Shown here: one piece after another, positions 54,413 through 64,000 of the stretch
How positions within the stretch are numbered: position 1 is the first letter of the stretch
How the letters are laid out: each line of letters starts with the position of its first letter
Assembly (NCBI GenBank): GCA_029260515.1
Contig: JAJDDC010000040.1
Location: 310,001 to 374,000 of the forward strand
Source: Phycisphaerales bacterium
GTDB taxonomy: Bacteria > Planctomycetota > Phycisphaerae > Phycisphaerales > UBA1924
Direction of reading: 5' to 3'
DNA: 64,000 bases
Made by a program: the position numbers and the translations under genes
Notes under the pieces: generated by a model
What the model was told of the DNA's origin: nothing
Database searches by the model: none
The model's input: the letters and a program-made list of their open reading frames with translations, nothing else

Positions 54413-54682
54413 CTATCGCCGGATCTCGAAGCCGCGCTCGCCCTCGACCAGCGGGGCGGGCTCGGCGTCCTGGCCAACGATGTACTCGCCCATCTCGTCG
54501 AGTATCGCGTGGACGAATGCCTCGAGTACCTCGCCGCCGCCCTGGGCCTCCAGTCGTACCGAGCCGTCGCCCTCGTTGCGCACCCACCCGCGCACGTCGT
54601 ATCGGCGCGCCAGGCTCACGCAGGCGGCGCGGAACCCCACGCCCTGCACCCGCCCACGGAAGCTCACCACGCGCCTTTCCAT
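54413..54682 (-). CDS. acyP: Acylphosphatase
   Basis: 89 residues, the normal family length. The signature GRVQGVGFRAAC contains the catalytic Arg. YDVRGWVRNEGDGSVRLEAQG holds the catalytic Asn in the WVRN strand. It hydrolyses carboxyl-phosphate bonds. ATG 54682 is chosen because the family core begins within eight codons of it. It lies 16 bases upstream of the HAD gene in the same direction. Confidence 0.92.
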   Translation of the reverse strand: MERRVVSFRGRVQGVGFRAACVSLARRYDVRGWVRNEGDGSVRLEAQGGGEVLEAFVHAILDEMGEYIVGQDAEPAPLVEGERGFEIRR

Positions 54683-55143
54683 ACTGGGGGTTGTACCCTC
54701 GCCGGGCGGCCGGGCCAAGCACACACAGCGTCCGAGAGCCTCAGCCCCCAAGAGTTCCCGGACGCGTCGGGGAAGCCCGCAGGGGCGATCCTGGGGTGCA
54801 AGTCGGTGGACTGGTTGATTCAACCGCGCCACGTGCTAGCCTTTTCCCAGACTGACAGGCGTCGCTCCGACCAGGGATCTCGGGCTGGCTTCGGCCAGGA
54901 AATGCCCGCACGATCAACCCCCACCCGAGCGCACGACCCGCAGCGGCACTTCGTGTTCTTCGCCGTGCTTCGCGTGTTCGTCGAGTCTCGGCCCGTCGAG
55001 TGGGCCGCGAGGGGTTTGGGTAACGCGGTCGCCTATGCCGGTGAGCGAGACAGAGTAAGGATCGCGGCGAGCGGGGTATGCCCGCGCGTATCGCCGTGCG
55101 CATGGATGTGATCGCATGGACGTGAACGGGGGTTCGTGAGAGC
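54683..55143. other. Divergent intergenic region between acyP and dnaG
   Basis: 461 bases without a convincing gene. A weak promoter-like pair for the plus strand, TTGATT (54815-54820) and TAGCCT (54837-54842) with a 16-base spacer, may drive dnaG-rpoD. Open frames crossing it lack ribosome sites or family patterns. Confidence 0.5.
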
Positions 55144-57021
55144 ATGAGCGTGCCGGGCCAACAGGTCGATGACCGCCAGCGCGTCCGCGACGCGTCGGAG
55201 ATCGCCGCCGTTATCGGCGAGCACGTCACCCTCAAGCCCAAGGGGCGCGAGTACGCCTGTCTCTGCCCGTTCCACGACGACCACAACCCGTCGATGTCCG
55301 TCGTGCCCCACAAGCAGATCTTCCACTGCTTTGTCTGTGGCGCCGGCGGGGACGTGTTCACCTTCGTCCAGCGGTACCACCACATGGACTTCCGCGAGGC
55401 GCTCGAGTTCCTGGCCGAGCGCGCCGGGATAGAACTGACGCGCCGTGCGCCCGCGCCGACGGCCGCCCCCGGCTCGGGCGGGTCGGATCGGGGGGCCATT
55501 ATCGAGGCCAACCGGGTCGCGGCCGAGTTCTTCCGGGCGATCCTGTCTCACCCGGAGCACGGGGCCAGCGCCCGAGCGCTCGTCGAGCGGCGCGGCGTGA
55601 GCCCCGAGATGGTCGAGGCGTTCGCCGTTGGCGCCAGCCCGGCCAGGTGGGACGGGCTGCTCGCAACACTCGAAGCCAAGGATCGCGACACACGCGCCTT
55701 CCTCGACGCCGGACTCCTCAAGCCCAAGGACCAGGGCGGCGCGTACGACGCGCTGCGCAACCGCCTCGTCTTCCCGATCCACGAGCACCCGACCGGGCGG
55801 GTCATCGCCTTCGGCGCGAGGCGTATCGACGACGAGGACGAGCCAAAATACCTCAACAGCCCCGAGACCCCGGTCTTCAACAAGAGCCGCACCCTCTTCG
55901 GGCTCCACCAGGCGGCCCGCTCGATCCAGGGCGAACGCCTCGCGGTCGTCGTCGAGGGGTACACCGACGTGATCGCCTGCCACCAGGCGGGCTTCACGAA
56001 CGTCGTCGGCACGCTGGGCACAGCCCTGACGATCCAGCACGCGACCGTGCTCAGGCGCCTGTGCGACACGGTGGTCCTGCTCTTCGACGCCGATGAGGCG
56101 GGGCAGCGGGCCGCCGACCGGGCGCTGGAGGTCATGTTCAACGAGGAGATCGACATCCGGGTCGCGTCGATCGCGGATGAAACCGAAGCCTACAAGGACC
56201 CGGACGAACTGCTCAAAGGCGAGGGCGGCGCCGCGGTCTTCACCCGCGTAATCGTCAACGCGACCGACCTGCTCGAGTTTCGGTTTGCCCGACTGCGCGA
56301 ACGCCTGCGGGGCGCGGGGATCGCCGAGACGTCACGCGTACTCACCGAGGAACTCGCCCGCCTGGGCGAACTGGGGCTCGACCGCGTCCGCCCGATGCGT
56401 CGGCGTCTGATCCTGCGACGGATCGCCGAGATTGCGGGCGTGGACGAGGGAACCATCCGAGACGCCGTGCCCGGCGGGCGGCGCGGCGGCGCGAGTGCCC
56501 AGTCGATCGAGCCCAAGAGCGTGCTCGGTCGGGCGCTCGGCGCGCGCCAGTCGATGCTCGGGTGCATCCTCGCCGAACCCTCGCTGTGGCTGTCGCTGCA
56601 CGAGGAAGAACGCCTGCTGATCGCGACCGATCGTTTCGACTCGCCCACGCTGCAGGCGGTCGCCGACTCGGTGCACCTGCTGACCGAGGAGGGGCGGACG
56701 CCCGGCCTTTCCGAGGCGTTGAGCGAGTTGGAGTCGCCAGAATCGCAGGCCGCGGCGGTCGAGCTGGAGCGGGCGGTGTCGCGGGCGTGCGACAACAACG
56801 CCGAGCGGCGGCACACGCTGTGGCGTGACTGCCTGGACCGCCTGCGGTGTGACGAGCTGTACACAACGCCGCCGAGCGAGCCCAGCGACGCAGGGGACGG
56901 GGCGATCGCGCCCCCGAACGACGAGAATCAATCGAACCAAGATCAGGCGAGGCTCGACAAGCTCCGCCTGGTGCATCAGGAAGTTGGGGCCAATCGGAGA
57001 CCGCGGCTGCTCGCGGAGTAA
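55144..57021 (+). CDS. dnaG: DNA primase
   Basis: 625 residues. The zinc-binding domain (CLCPFHDDHNPSM, then FHCFVCGAGGD) is followed by the RNA polymerase domain with TOPRIM (VVVEGYTDVIACHQAGF, LLFDADEAGQRAADRALE). The C-terminal helicase-interaction region begins near residue 460. It makes primers for lagging-strand synthesis. Start ATG 55144 is two to three codons from the first conserved residues. It is followed by rpoD, so this is the dnaG-rpoD part of the macromolecular synthesis operon; rpsU is absent here. Confidence 0.96.
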   Translation: MSVPGQQVDDRQRVRDASEIAAVIGEHVTLKPKGREYACLCPFHDDHNPSMSVVPHKQIFHCFVCGAGGDVFTFVQRYHHMDFREALEFLAERAGIELTRRAPAPTAAPGSGGSDRGAIIEANRVAAEFFRAILSHPEHGASARALVERRGVSPEMVEAFAVGASPARWDGLLATLEAKDRDTRAFLDAGLLKPKDQGGAYDALRNRLVFPIHEHPTGRVIAFGARRIDDEDEPKYLNSPETPVFNKSRTLFGLHQAARSIQGERLAVVVEGYTDVIACHQAGFTNVVGTLGTALTIQHATVLRRLCDTVVLLFDADEAGQRAADRALEVMFNEEIDIRVASIADETEAYKDPDELLKGEGGAAVFTRVIVNATDLLEFRFARLRERLRGAGIAETSRVLTEELARLGELGLDRVRPMRRRLILRRIAEIAGVDEGTIRDAVPGGRRGGASAQSIEPKSVLGRALGARQSMLGCILAEPSLWLSLHEEERLLIATDRFDSPTLQAVADSVHLLTEEGRTPGLSEALSELESPESQAAAVELERAVSRACDNNAERRHTLWRDCLDRLRCDELYTTPPSEPSDAGDGAIAPPNDENQSNQDQARLDKLRLVHQEVGANRRPRLLAE

Positions 57022-57099
57022 GACGGGCCAACAATGCCCCCACCCGCGGACATCGGGCGGGGGGATGCTCACCAAGGATTCGGTGAAGGAGCGAAGTCT

Positions 57100-58986
<1,887 letters not shown>

Positions 58987-58989
<3 letters not shown>

Positions 58990-59020
58990 AAACGGGCGAC
59001 GCGCTGTTGACGCGTCGCCC
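58987..59020 (-). terminator. Terminator of the PEP-CTERM gene
   Basis: A perfect 10-bp stem GGGCGACGCG (58994-59003) and CGCGTCGCCC (59011-59020) with a seven-base loop. On the minus strand it is followed by GTTTTTACG, just after the PEP-CTERM gene. The plus-strand side has no T run, so it serves mainly the minus-strand transcript. Confidence 0.8.
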
Positions 59021-59054
59021 GGGAGTGTTCGAGACAGACCGTGCGAGGGACGGC

Positions 59055-59858
59055 TTATCGGCGGCGCCGGCGTGCGCCGGCCAGGCCCATCGCCGCGAGC
59101 GGGGCGAGGGTCGAGGGCGCGGGGATGGTCGAGGCCCACGACAGGTTGTCGTGCCCGTAGCCGGCGCCGAGCTCACGCTCGCCGACGAACTCGATACGGA
59201 CGCCGTAGATGTCGTCGTCCTGGTGGTCGAACGTCCATGTCCAGGGCGCCGAGTCGAGGCTGAGGGCGGGATCGTTCTGGTCGCCGAGGGGCGAGAGGAT
59301 CGAGTCGATCACGTCGCCCCGGGCGTCGAGGGCCGAGACGAGGAACTGCTCGGTGCCGAAGTAGATGCTCGTGTCGTCGGGCAGCCCGTCGATGTCCCAG
59401 ATCTCGCCCGAGGCCATGTAGACCGGGACGGCGTAGGTGATGAGCAGGGGGCCGGGCTCGGGCTCGACGGTGGTCTTGGTGCGGAGGAACCAGCCGCCGA
59501 GCTGGTCCTCGAACCCCGGGCGGGCCGAGTCGAAGCCCTTGTTGGTCTGGCTCCAGTACGCGTCCTGGATGTCGGTGTAATCGACGTTGGACTGCGTGCC
59601 GACCTGCGTGAGCGCGGGCATGATGCCGGCGTCGCGGACGCCGTTCATATCCGCGTCGATGCCGAAGGTCATGCCGGTCGTGCCGGCGTACTGGTCGGTG
59701 ATGCCGAGCCCGTCAACCGGGACGAACCCGGCCGCGGCCGACTGTGCGTCCTCGAAACCGAGCGAGCCGGTCACGTCGGCCATCGCGGTGGTCGGGCAAA
59801 GTGCGATACCTGCGGCGAGCGCGAGGGCGCCGCCCGCGCCATGCTTGATGGTGTTCAT
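59055..59858 (-). CDS. Secreted protein with PEP-CTERM-like sorting tail
   Basis: 267 residues. A signal peptide (ALALAAGIALCPTTAMA) leads to a beta-rich domain (LGFEDAQSAAAG..., PWTWTFDHQDDDIYGVRIEF). The C-terminus is a sorting signal: PAPSTLAPLAAMGLAGA plus a run of arginines, the short PEP-CTERM-like motif typical of Phycisphaerae. It is probably exported and processed at the cell surface. AAGAGAGGACG lies upstream of the ATG. The binding target is unknown. Confidence 0.85.
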   Translation of the reverse strand: MNTIKHGAGGALALAAGIALCPTTAMADVTGSLGFEDAQSAAAGFVPVDGLGITDQYAGTTGMTFGIDADMNGVRDAGIMPALTQVGTQSNVDYTDIQDAYWSQTNKGFDSARPGFEDQLGGWFLRTKTTVEPEPGPLLITYAVPVYMASGEIWDIDGLPDDTSIYFGTEQFLVSALDARGDVIDSILSPLGDQNDPALSLDSAPWTWTFDHQDDDIYGVRIEFVGERELGAGYGHDNLSWASTIPAPSTLAPLAAMGLAGARRRRR

Positions 59859-60092
59859 CTCACGTCCTCTCTTGGAATGTCTCTCTCACCGGATCCGGTG
59901 GACCCGGCCTCTCCACCTCGAACGTACACCGACGCCAAGTGCCCGCAAGCCAACGGGTTGCTTTCAGGGGCTCGCGTGGTCGGGGTGTGCGGCGCCCGAC
60001 GCCTGTGCGGCGCGAGAAGGGCCGTCTGTGCGGGTCATGAGGCCCACGCGGGGCGGGCGGCGCCCGTACGATCACACACGACGGGAGGCATC

Positions 60093-60665
60093 ATGAGCGA
60101 ATCGCACGAAAAGATCACCGGGCTGATGAAGCAGATCGACGCGCTCAAGAAGGAATTGACCGAGGCACGCCGCCAGGCCGGCCCCGAGCCGGTCGAGGAC
60201 TACCAGCTCCGGCGCGCCGACGGCGCGCCCGTCCGCCTCTCCGAGCTCTTCGGCGGCAAGGACGATCTACTCCTTGTCCACAATATGGGCAAGGGGTGCG
60301 CGTACTGCACGCTCTGGGCGGACGGATTCATCGGCGACGCCCCGCACCTGCTCGACCGCGCCGCGTTCGTGCTCTGCTCGAACGATGACCCGGCGACCGC
60401 CCGCGAGTTCGCCGAATCTCGCGGCTGGAACTACCCCGTGGTGTCCGGCGCCGGCTCGCCGTTCGCCAAGGACATGGGCTTCGCCTCGCCCGAGGGCAAG
60501 CCCTGGCCGGGGGTCTCGGCGTTCCGCAGGAACGCCGACGGGTCGATCGCCCGCACGGGCTCGGCGCCGTTCGGGCCCGGCGACGACTTCTGCGCCGTCT
60601 GGCCGTTCCTCGATCTGCTCGGCGGCGGCGCCGACGGGTGGGCGCCCAAGTACAGCTACGCCTGA
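60093..60665 (+). CDS. DUF899 family thioredoxin-like protein
   Basis: 190 residues. An N-terminal helix with KKELTEARRQAGPEPV, then YQLRRADGAPVRLSELFGGKDDLLLVHNMGKGCAYCTLWADGF, where CAYC is the thioredoxin-like Cys pair, then LDRAAFVLCSNDDP and GVSAFRRNADG. It matches DUF899 proteins, whose reaction is not established. GGGAGG precedes ATG 60093. It stands alone and ends 4 bases before the convergent gene. Confidence 0.82.
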   Translation: MSESHEKITGLMKQIDALKKELTEARRQAGPEPVEDYQLRRADGAPVRLSELFGGKDDLLLVHNMGKGCAYCTLWADGFIGDAPHLLDRAAFVLCSNDDPATAREFAESRGWNYPVVSGAGSPFAKDMGFASPEGKPWPGVSAFRRNADGSIARTGSAPFGPGDDFCAVWPFLDLLGGGADGWAPKYSYA

Positions 60666-60669
60666 AGCG

Positions 60670-61719
60670 TTACGGACAGCCCGCGCCGAAGAGCACGAGG
60701 AACGCCGTCACGTCGGAGAAGTCGAACTGCCCCGCGGGCGCCGCCAGGTCCGCCGACGTATCCATCGAGGCGAACGCGACGAGGAACGCCGTCACATCAG
60801 AGAAGTCCAGCTGGCCGACCGGCTCGGCCAGGTCCGCCCCGTTGCACCCGGCGCCCGCGACCATCACCTCGCCCGGGCCGACGATCGTGTTGGTGAACGG
60901 GCCGTTGGGACGGAAGCTGGCCCACTGGCTCGTGACCCAGACGTACGTCGTCCCCTCGAAGAGCAACTGCGAGAAGGCGCTGGTCCCCTCGGGCACGCCG
61001 AAGGGCGAGAAGCCGTTGCCGAGCCCGTAGTCGTGAATATCTGCGATGGGCTGCGTGTCGTCGAAGGTGTCCTTGTAGAGGATGGTGAAGTGGTCGTCGC
61101 CCGAGGCGAGCACGCTGGTAAAGCCGTAGACACCGGATCGTGCGACGGTGAACGTCAGCGCGTGGTAATCGGTCGGGCCGAGCCCCGAGACGCCGACGAT
61201 CGAGAACGGTCGGTCCCAGCTGTTGCCCTGGCCGGTGGTGTCCGAGTACTCGAATGCGACGTCGGGCCCGTCGCCCAGAAGGTGGACCTGCGCGTCCCGC
61301 AGCCCGACGACGTACGGCGCCGGGGCGCCCGAGTCAAAGGTCAGCACCCAGTCGCCGTCGCCGGCAACACCGGGGAGACCCGTGAACCCGTCGGCAAGCG
61401 GATAGTCCGCGATCGAGATCTCGCCGAACCACGGCTCGGGCGTGTCGGCGCTCTGCCCCCCCGGCGCCTGCGCGGAGACCGCGAAGTCAACGGACCACGG
61501 GAACGTCCCACCCCCGTTGTCGCGGACAACGCCAGTCCAGCGCCCCGAGAGCGCCACGCCGGTGACCGGCGAGAGAACGCCTGAAAAGGCCACGACAGTC
61601 GATGCGCCCGTGCTGGGCACATCAACGTCGGGCATGGGCGCGGTCCCGAGCACCTCGGGCGCCGAGAGCGCGGGCGCATTGGACGCCGCGAAGACGAGTA
61701 CAGCGGCAAGCTTTAACAT
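60670..61719 (-). CDS. Secreted protein with duplicated dockerin-like C-terminal anchor
   Basis: 349 residues. A signal peptide (LAAVLVFAASNAPALSA) leads to a proprotein-convertase-like beta-sandwich (GDGDWVLTFDSGAPAPYVVGLRDAQVHLLG) and a second beta domain with SGVYGFTSVLASG. The C-terminus carries two near-identical units, ADLAEPVGQLDFSDVTAFLVAF and ADLAAPAGQFDFSDVTAFLVLF, flanked by Cys and rich in Asp. This is the calcium-loop dockerin-like anchor common in Phycisphaerales. It is probably surface-displayed. The binding target is unknown. Confidence 0.82.
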   Translation of the reverse strand: MLKLAAVLVFAASNAPALSAPEVLGTAPMPDVDVPSTGASTVVAFSGVLSPVTGVALSGRWTGVVRDNGGGTFPWSVDFAVSAQAPGGQSADTPEPWFGEISIADYPLADGFTGLPGVAGDGDWVLTFDSGAPAPYVVGLRDAQVHLLGDGPDVAFEYSDTTGQGNSWDRPFSIVGVSGLGPTDYHALTFTVARSGVYGFTSVLASGDDHFTILYKDTFDDTQPIADIHDYGLGNGFSPFGVPEGTSAFSQLLFEGTTYVWVTSQWASFRPNGPFTNTIVGPGEVMVAGAGCNGADLAEPVGQLDFSDVTAFLVAFASMDTSADLAAPAGQFDFSDVTAFLVLFGAGCP

Positions 61720-61744
61720 CTCAAGCTCCGTTTGCGGGCCGGAT

Positions 61745-63058
61745 TCACTCCCAGGTATCCGCGGTCTTGACCCGCTGGCCGTTGGCCTTGGTCTCTTCCT
61801 GCGTCTTGGCCGAGCGGACTTCGCCGGGGGCGAAGTGGTCCTGACGCCAGGACTCGGGGTACTGCTTGTCGTCGATGCCGAGGGCGGCCTTGGTCGGGAA
61901 CATCGGGCGGAACGTGTCGCACATGACGGCCAGCTCGCTGGTGTACTTGGCGCCCAGCGAGGCCTCGACCGTGCCCGGGTGCGGGCCGTGCGGGATGCCC
62001 TGGGGGTGGACGCTGATCGAACCGGACTCGATCCCTCGCCGGGCCTTGTAGTTGCCCTCGACGTAGTACAGGATCTCGTCGGAGTCCACGTTCGAGTGAT
62101 TGTACGGCACCGGCACCGCGTCCGGATGAAAATCCAGAACGCGCGGGCAGAACGAGCAGATCACGAAGTTGTGCCCCTCGAACGTCTGGTGGATCGGCGG
62201 GGGCATGTGCAGCTTGCCAACGATCGGCGCAAACTCGTCGATGTTGAATGTGTACGGGTAGTAGCACCCGTCCCACCCCACCACGTCCAGGGGGTGGTAC
62301 GGGTACACGTAGCTGTGGATGCTGTCCCGCGCTTTGATCCGCACCTCGAAGTCGCCCTTCTCGTCGTGCGTCAGGGGCAGCTCGGGGATCTTCAGGTCGC
62401 GCTCGCAGTACGGCGCGTGCTCCAGGAACTGGCTCGTCTGCTTGGAAAGGTACCTGGGCGGGGGCAGGATGTGGCTCGCGTTGCACGTCTCGAAGCAGAC
62501 GAACTTGCCGTAGGGCATTTCTTTCTTGGTGTACCCGCCGAACGCCTCGTCGTCGGACCCGTCGTCGGCGCGCTCGTCGAACTCGATCTTGTAGATCGTG
62601 CCCTTGGGGATGACCAGGTAGTCCTTCTTGCAGAACTTGACGCTGCCGAACATGGTGTACGCCGTGCCCGAGCCGAAGTGGAAGAACAGGCACTCGTCAC
62701 CCTGCCCGTTCTTGTAGTGGTAGCCCATCACCTCGGCGGGGGTGCAGATCGCCATCTCGACGTCCGAGTTGCCATACAGAACAACCCGCCCCGTGATCGG
62801 GTCGCCCTCCGGCTTCATGCCCTGGGTCCTGGCGTGGCGCATACGCATCACGTCTTGCTCGACGTACTCGGGCTTGGTCGAGTAAAGGTTCTTCCAACCG
62901 GCGACCTGTGTCGGCGGGTGGATGTGGTAGAGCGTGCTCGAGGGACCGACGAAGCCCTCTGTGCCGAAGAGTTCTTCGGAGTAGAGAGCGCCGTCGGGCC
63001 TGCGGAACTGTGTGTGCCGCTTGCTGGGCAGGTTCCCGAGCTTCGTGTAGTACGGCAT
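61745..63058 (-). CDS. hmgA: Homogentisate 1,2-dioxygenase
   Basis: 437 residues, cupin-fold iron enzyme of tyrosine/phenylalanine breakdown. Metal-ligand and substrate regions are visible in PVPYNHSNVDSDEILYYVEG and SGSISVHPQGIPHGPHPG. The conserved block HPLDVVGWDGCYYPYTFNID and PPPIHQTFEG are also diagnostic. ATG 63058 begins the conserved YYTKLG start; the longer frame is not conserved. No other genes of the homogentisate pathway are seen in the window. Confidence 0.95.
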   Translation of the reverse strand: MPYYTKLGNLPSKRHTQFRRPDGALYSEELFGTEGFVGPSSTLYHIHPPTQVAGWKNLYSTKPEYVEQDVMRMRHARTQGMKPEGDPITGRVVLYGNSDVEMAICTPAEVMGYHYKNGQGDECLFFHFGSGTAYTMFGSVKFCKKDYLVIPKGTIYKIEFDERADDGSDDEAFGGYTKKEMPYGKFVCFETCNASHILPPPRYLSKQTSQFLEHAPYCERDLKIPELPLTHDEKGDFEVRIKARDSIHSYVYPYHPLDVVGWDGCYYPYTFNIDEFAPIVGKLHMPPPIHQTFEGHNFVICSFCPRVLDFHPDAVPVPYNHSNVDSDEILYYVEGNYKARRGIESGSISVHPQGIPHGPHPGTVEASLGAKYTSELAVMCDTFRPMFPTKAALGIDDKQYPESWRQDHFAPGEVRSAKTQEETKANGQRVKTADTWE

Positions 63059-63245
63059 GACGCGGATCCTCGTTCTTCCCCGGGCCGCCGCCGACGCTCG
63101 GTCATGCCGACGCGGCCGGGGAGGGCGTTGCAACTGCTGTGCTGCACCCATTCTACGCGCGAAGACGCCCCGCACAAACCCCCCGCCCGACGACAGCGGC
63201 CCGCCCGCCACGAACGCCAGCACACGCCCCTACCATCGCCGCGCC

Positions 63246-64000
63246 ATGAAGCTCAAGCTCTTCCAGATCGACGCGTTCACGTCGTCCGTGTTCCGCGGCA
63301 ACCCCGCCGCGGTCGTCCCGCTCGACGCCTGGCTCCCCCACGAAACGCTCCAGGCGATTGCGCTGGAAAACAACCTCTCCGAAACCGCGTTCTTCACGCC
63401 GTCCGAGGACGCCGGTTCCGAGTTCCATCTCCGATGGTTCACCCCGGGCCTCGAGGTTGCCCTCTGCGGGCACGCCACGCTCGCGACCGCCCACACGCTC
63501 TGGAACCACCTAGGCCACGGCACCGACACCATCCGTTTCTCGACGCGCCACAGCGGCGTCCTGCGCGTCACGCGTGACGGCGATCTCATCGTCCTCGACT
63601 TCCCGGCATACAAGCTCGAACCGATCGCGGTGACGACCGCGCTCGTCCGCGCCCTCGGGCGCCAGCCCACCGAGGTCTTCCGCGCCGGGCCGAAGCTCCT
63701 CGCCGTCTTTGAGAACAAACGTGACATCCACGAGGCGGACCCCGACTTCGCGGCGATCGCCGCCCTCGATTGCCTCGGCGTCATCGTGACCGCGCCCGGC
63801 GCCAAGCACGACTTCGTCTCCCGCTTCTTTGCGCCAGGCGCAGGCATCAACGAGGATCCCGCCACCGGATCGGCACACTGCGCCCTGGCGCCGTACTGGG
63901 CGAAGCGCCTGGGACGCAACGAGCTCTCCGCCCACCAGGTTTCGAAGCGCGGCGGCGTCCTCCGCTGCGTGGACAAGGGCGACCGCGTCGAGATCGCCGG
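63246..64000 (+). CDS. PhzF family isomerase-like protein (3' end outside window)
   Basis: The first 251 codons of a PhzF/PhzC family gene, open at the window edge. Typical patterns are FQIDAFTSSVFRGNPAAVV, ENNLSETAFF with the catalytic Glu, EVALCGHATLATAHTLW, and the C-terminal-half motif DPATGSAHCALAPYWA. The family contains diaminopimelate-epimerase-fold isomerases, most of unknown substrate. It is divergent from hmgA by 187 bases. Confidence 0.93.
   Translation, partial: MKLKLFQIDAFTSSVFRGNPAAVVPLDAWLPHETLQAIALENNLSETAFFTPSEDAGSEFHLRWFTPGLEVALCGHATLATAHTLWNHLGHGTDTIRFSTRHSGVLRVTRDGDLIVLDFPAYKLEPIAVTTALVRALGRQPTEVFRAGPKLLAVFENKRDIHEADPDFAAIAALDCLGVIVTAPGAKHDFVSRFFAPGAGINEDPATGSAHCALAPYWAKRLGRNELSAHQVSKRGGVLRCVDKGDRVEIA

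Overview
This is a high-GC bacterial chromosome segment of about 64 kb, densely packed with genes on both strands and with many 1-4 base stop/start overlaps. Three things point to a planctomycete of the Phycisphaerae/Phycisphaerales type. One is a secreted protein with a short PEP-CTERM-like tail ending in an arginine run. Another is a secreted protein with a duplicated, Asp-rich dockerin-like C-terminus. The third is a recurring small zinc ribbon (CxxC-x-xxL-xGL...CPECG) found in several otherwise unrelated proteins. Gram-negative envelope genes (lpxA, OmpH/Skp-like, several lipoproteins) fit this. The species cannot be named from the window alone.

Layout. 1-7.9 kb: translation operon infB-ylxP-rbfA, running through overlapping stops into a degenerate HhH-GPD-like protein and a very large TPR lipoprotein, then yebC. 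8-15.5 kb: DUF1643, a TIM-barrel isomerase-like gene, a four-helix membrane protein, endonuclease III, a secreted protein, tRNA-Arg(CCG), an MFS transporter and a CtpA-type S41 protease with a strong terminator. 15.6-21 kb: a pyruvate dehydrogenase cluster (E1 alpha, E1 beta, FMN reductase, E2). It is interrupted by one low-GC TIR-domain gene of the PF10137 (CAP12-TIR) type, which looks horizontally acquired. 21-33 kb: small membrane proteins, a SulP transporter, prfB with its +1 programmed frameshift, a secreted coiled-coil protein next to an ECF sigma factor and a membrane partner, a TPR protein, valS and a DUF1570 lipoprotein.

33-43 kb: a reduced division/cell-wall cluster on the minus strand (rsmH, a LysM protein, an FtsL-like protein, an FtsI-type transpeptidase), two zinc-ribbon proteins, a complete small transcription unit encoding 37 residues, an M29-like aminopeptidase, OmpH/Skp, lipB and lpxA. 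43-49 kb: a metallo-beta-lactamase fold protein, a SAM methyltransferase, rsfS, aroB, a ParA-type ATPase fused to a glycogen-binding (CBM48/AMPK-beta-like) domain, and a protein that looks like a MinD/FlhG fold without its P-loop. 49-59 kb: clpX, hypothetical proteins, a DUF418 membrane protein carrying a zinc-ribbon insert, a HAD phosphatase, acylphosphatase, dnaG and rpoD. 59-64 kb: a PEP-CTERM-like protein, a DUF899 protein, the dockerin-like protein, hmgA, and a PhzF-family gene cut by the window end.

Most of the window is core metabolism and information processing. The parts most worth a second look are the TIR gene inside the pyruvate dehydrogenase operon, the ParA-CBM48 fusion with its pseudo-MinD neighbour, the 37-residue transcription unit, the low-GC patch inside valS, and the altered iron-sulfur ligand pattern of endonuclease III.
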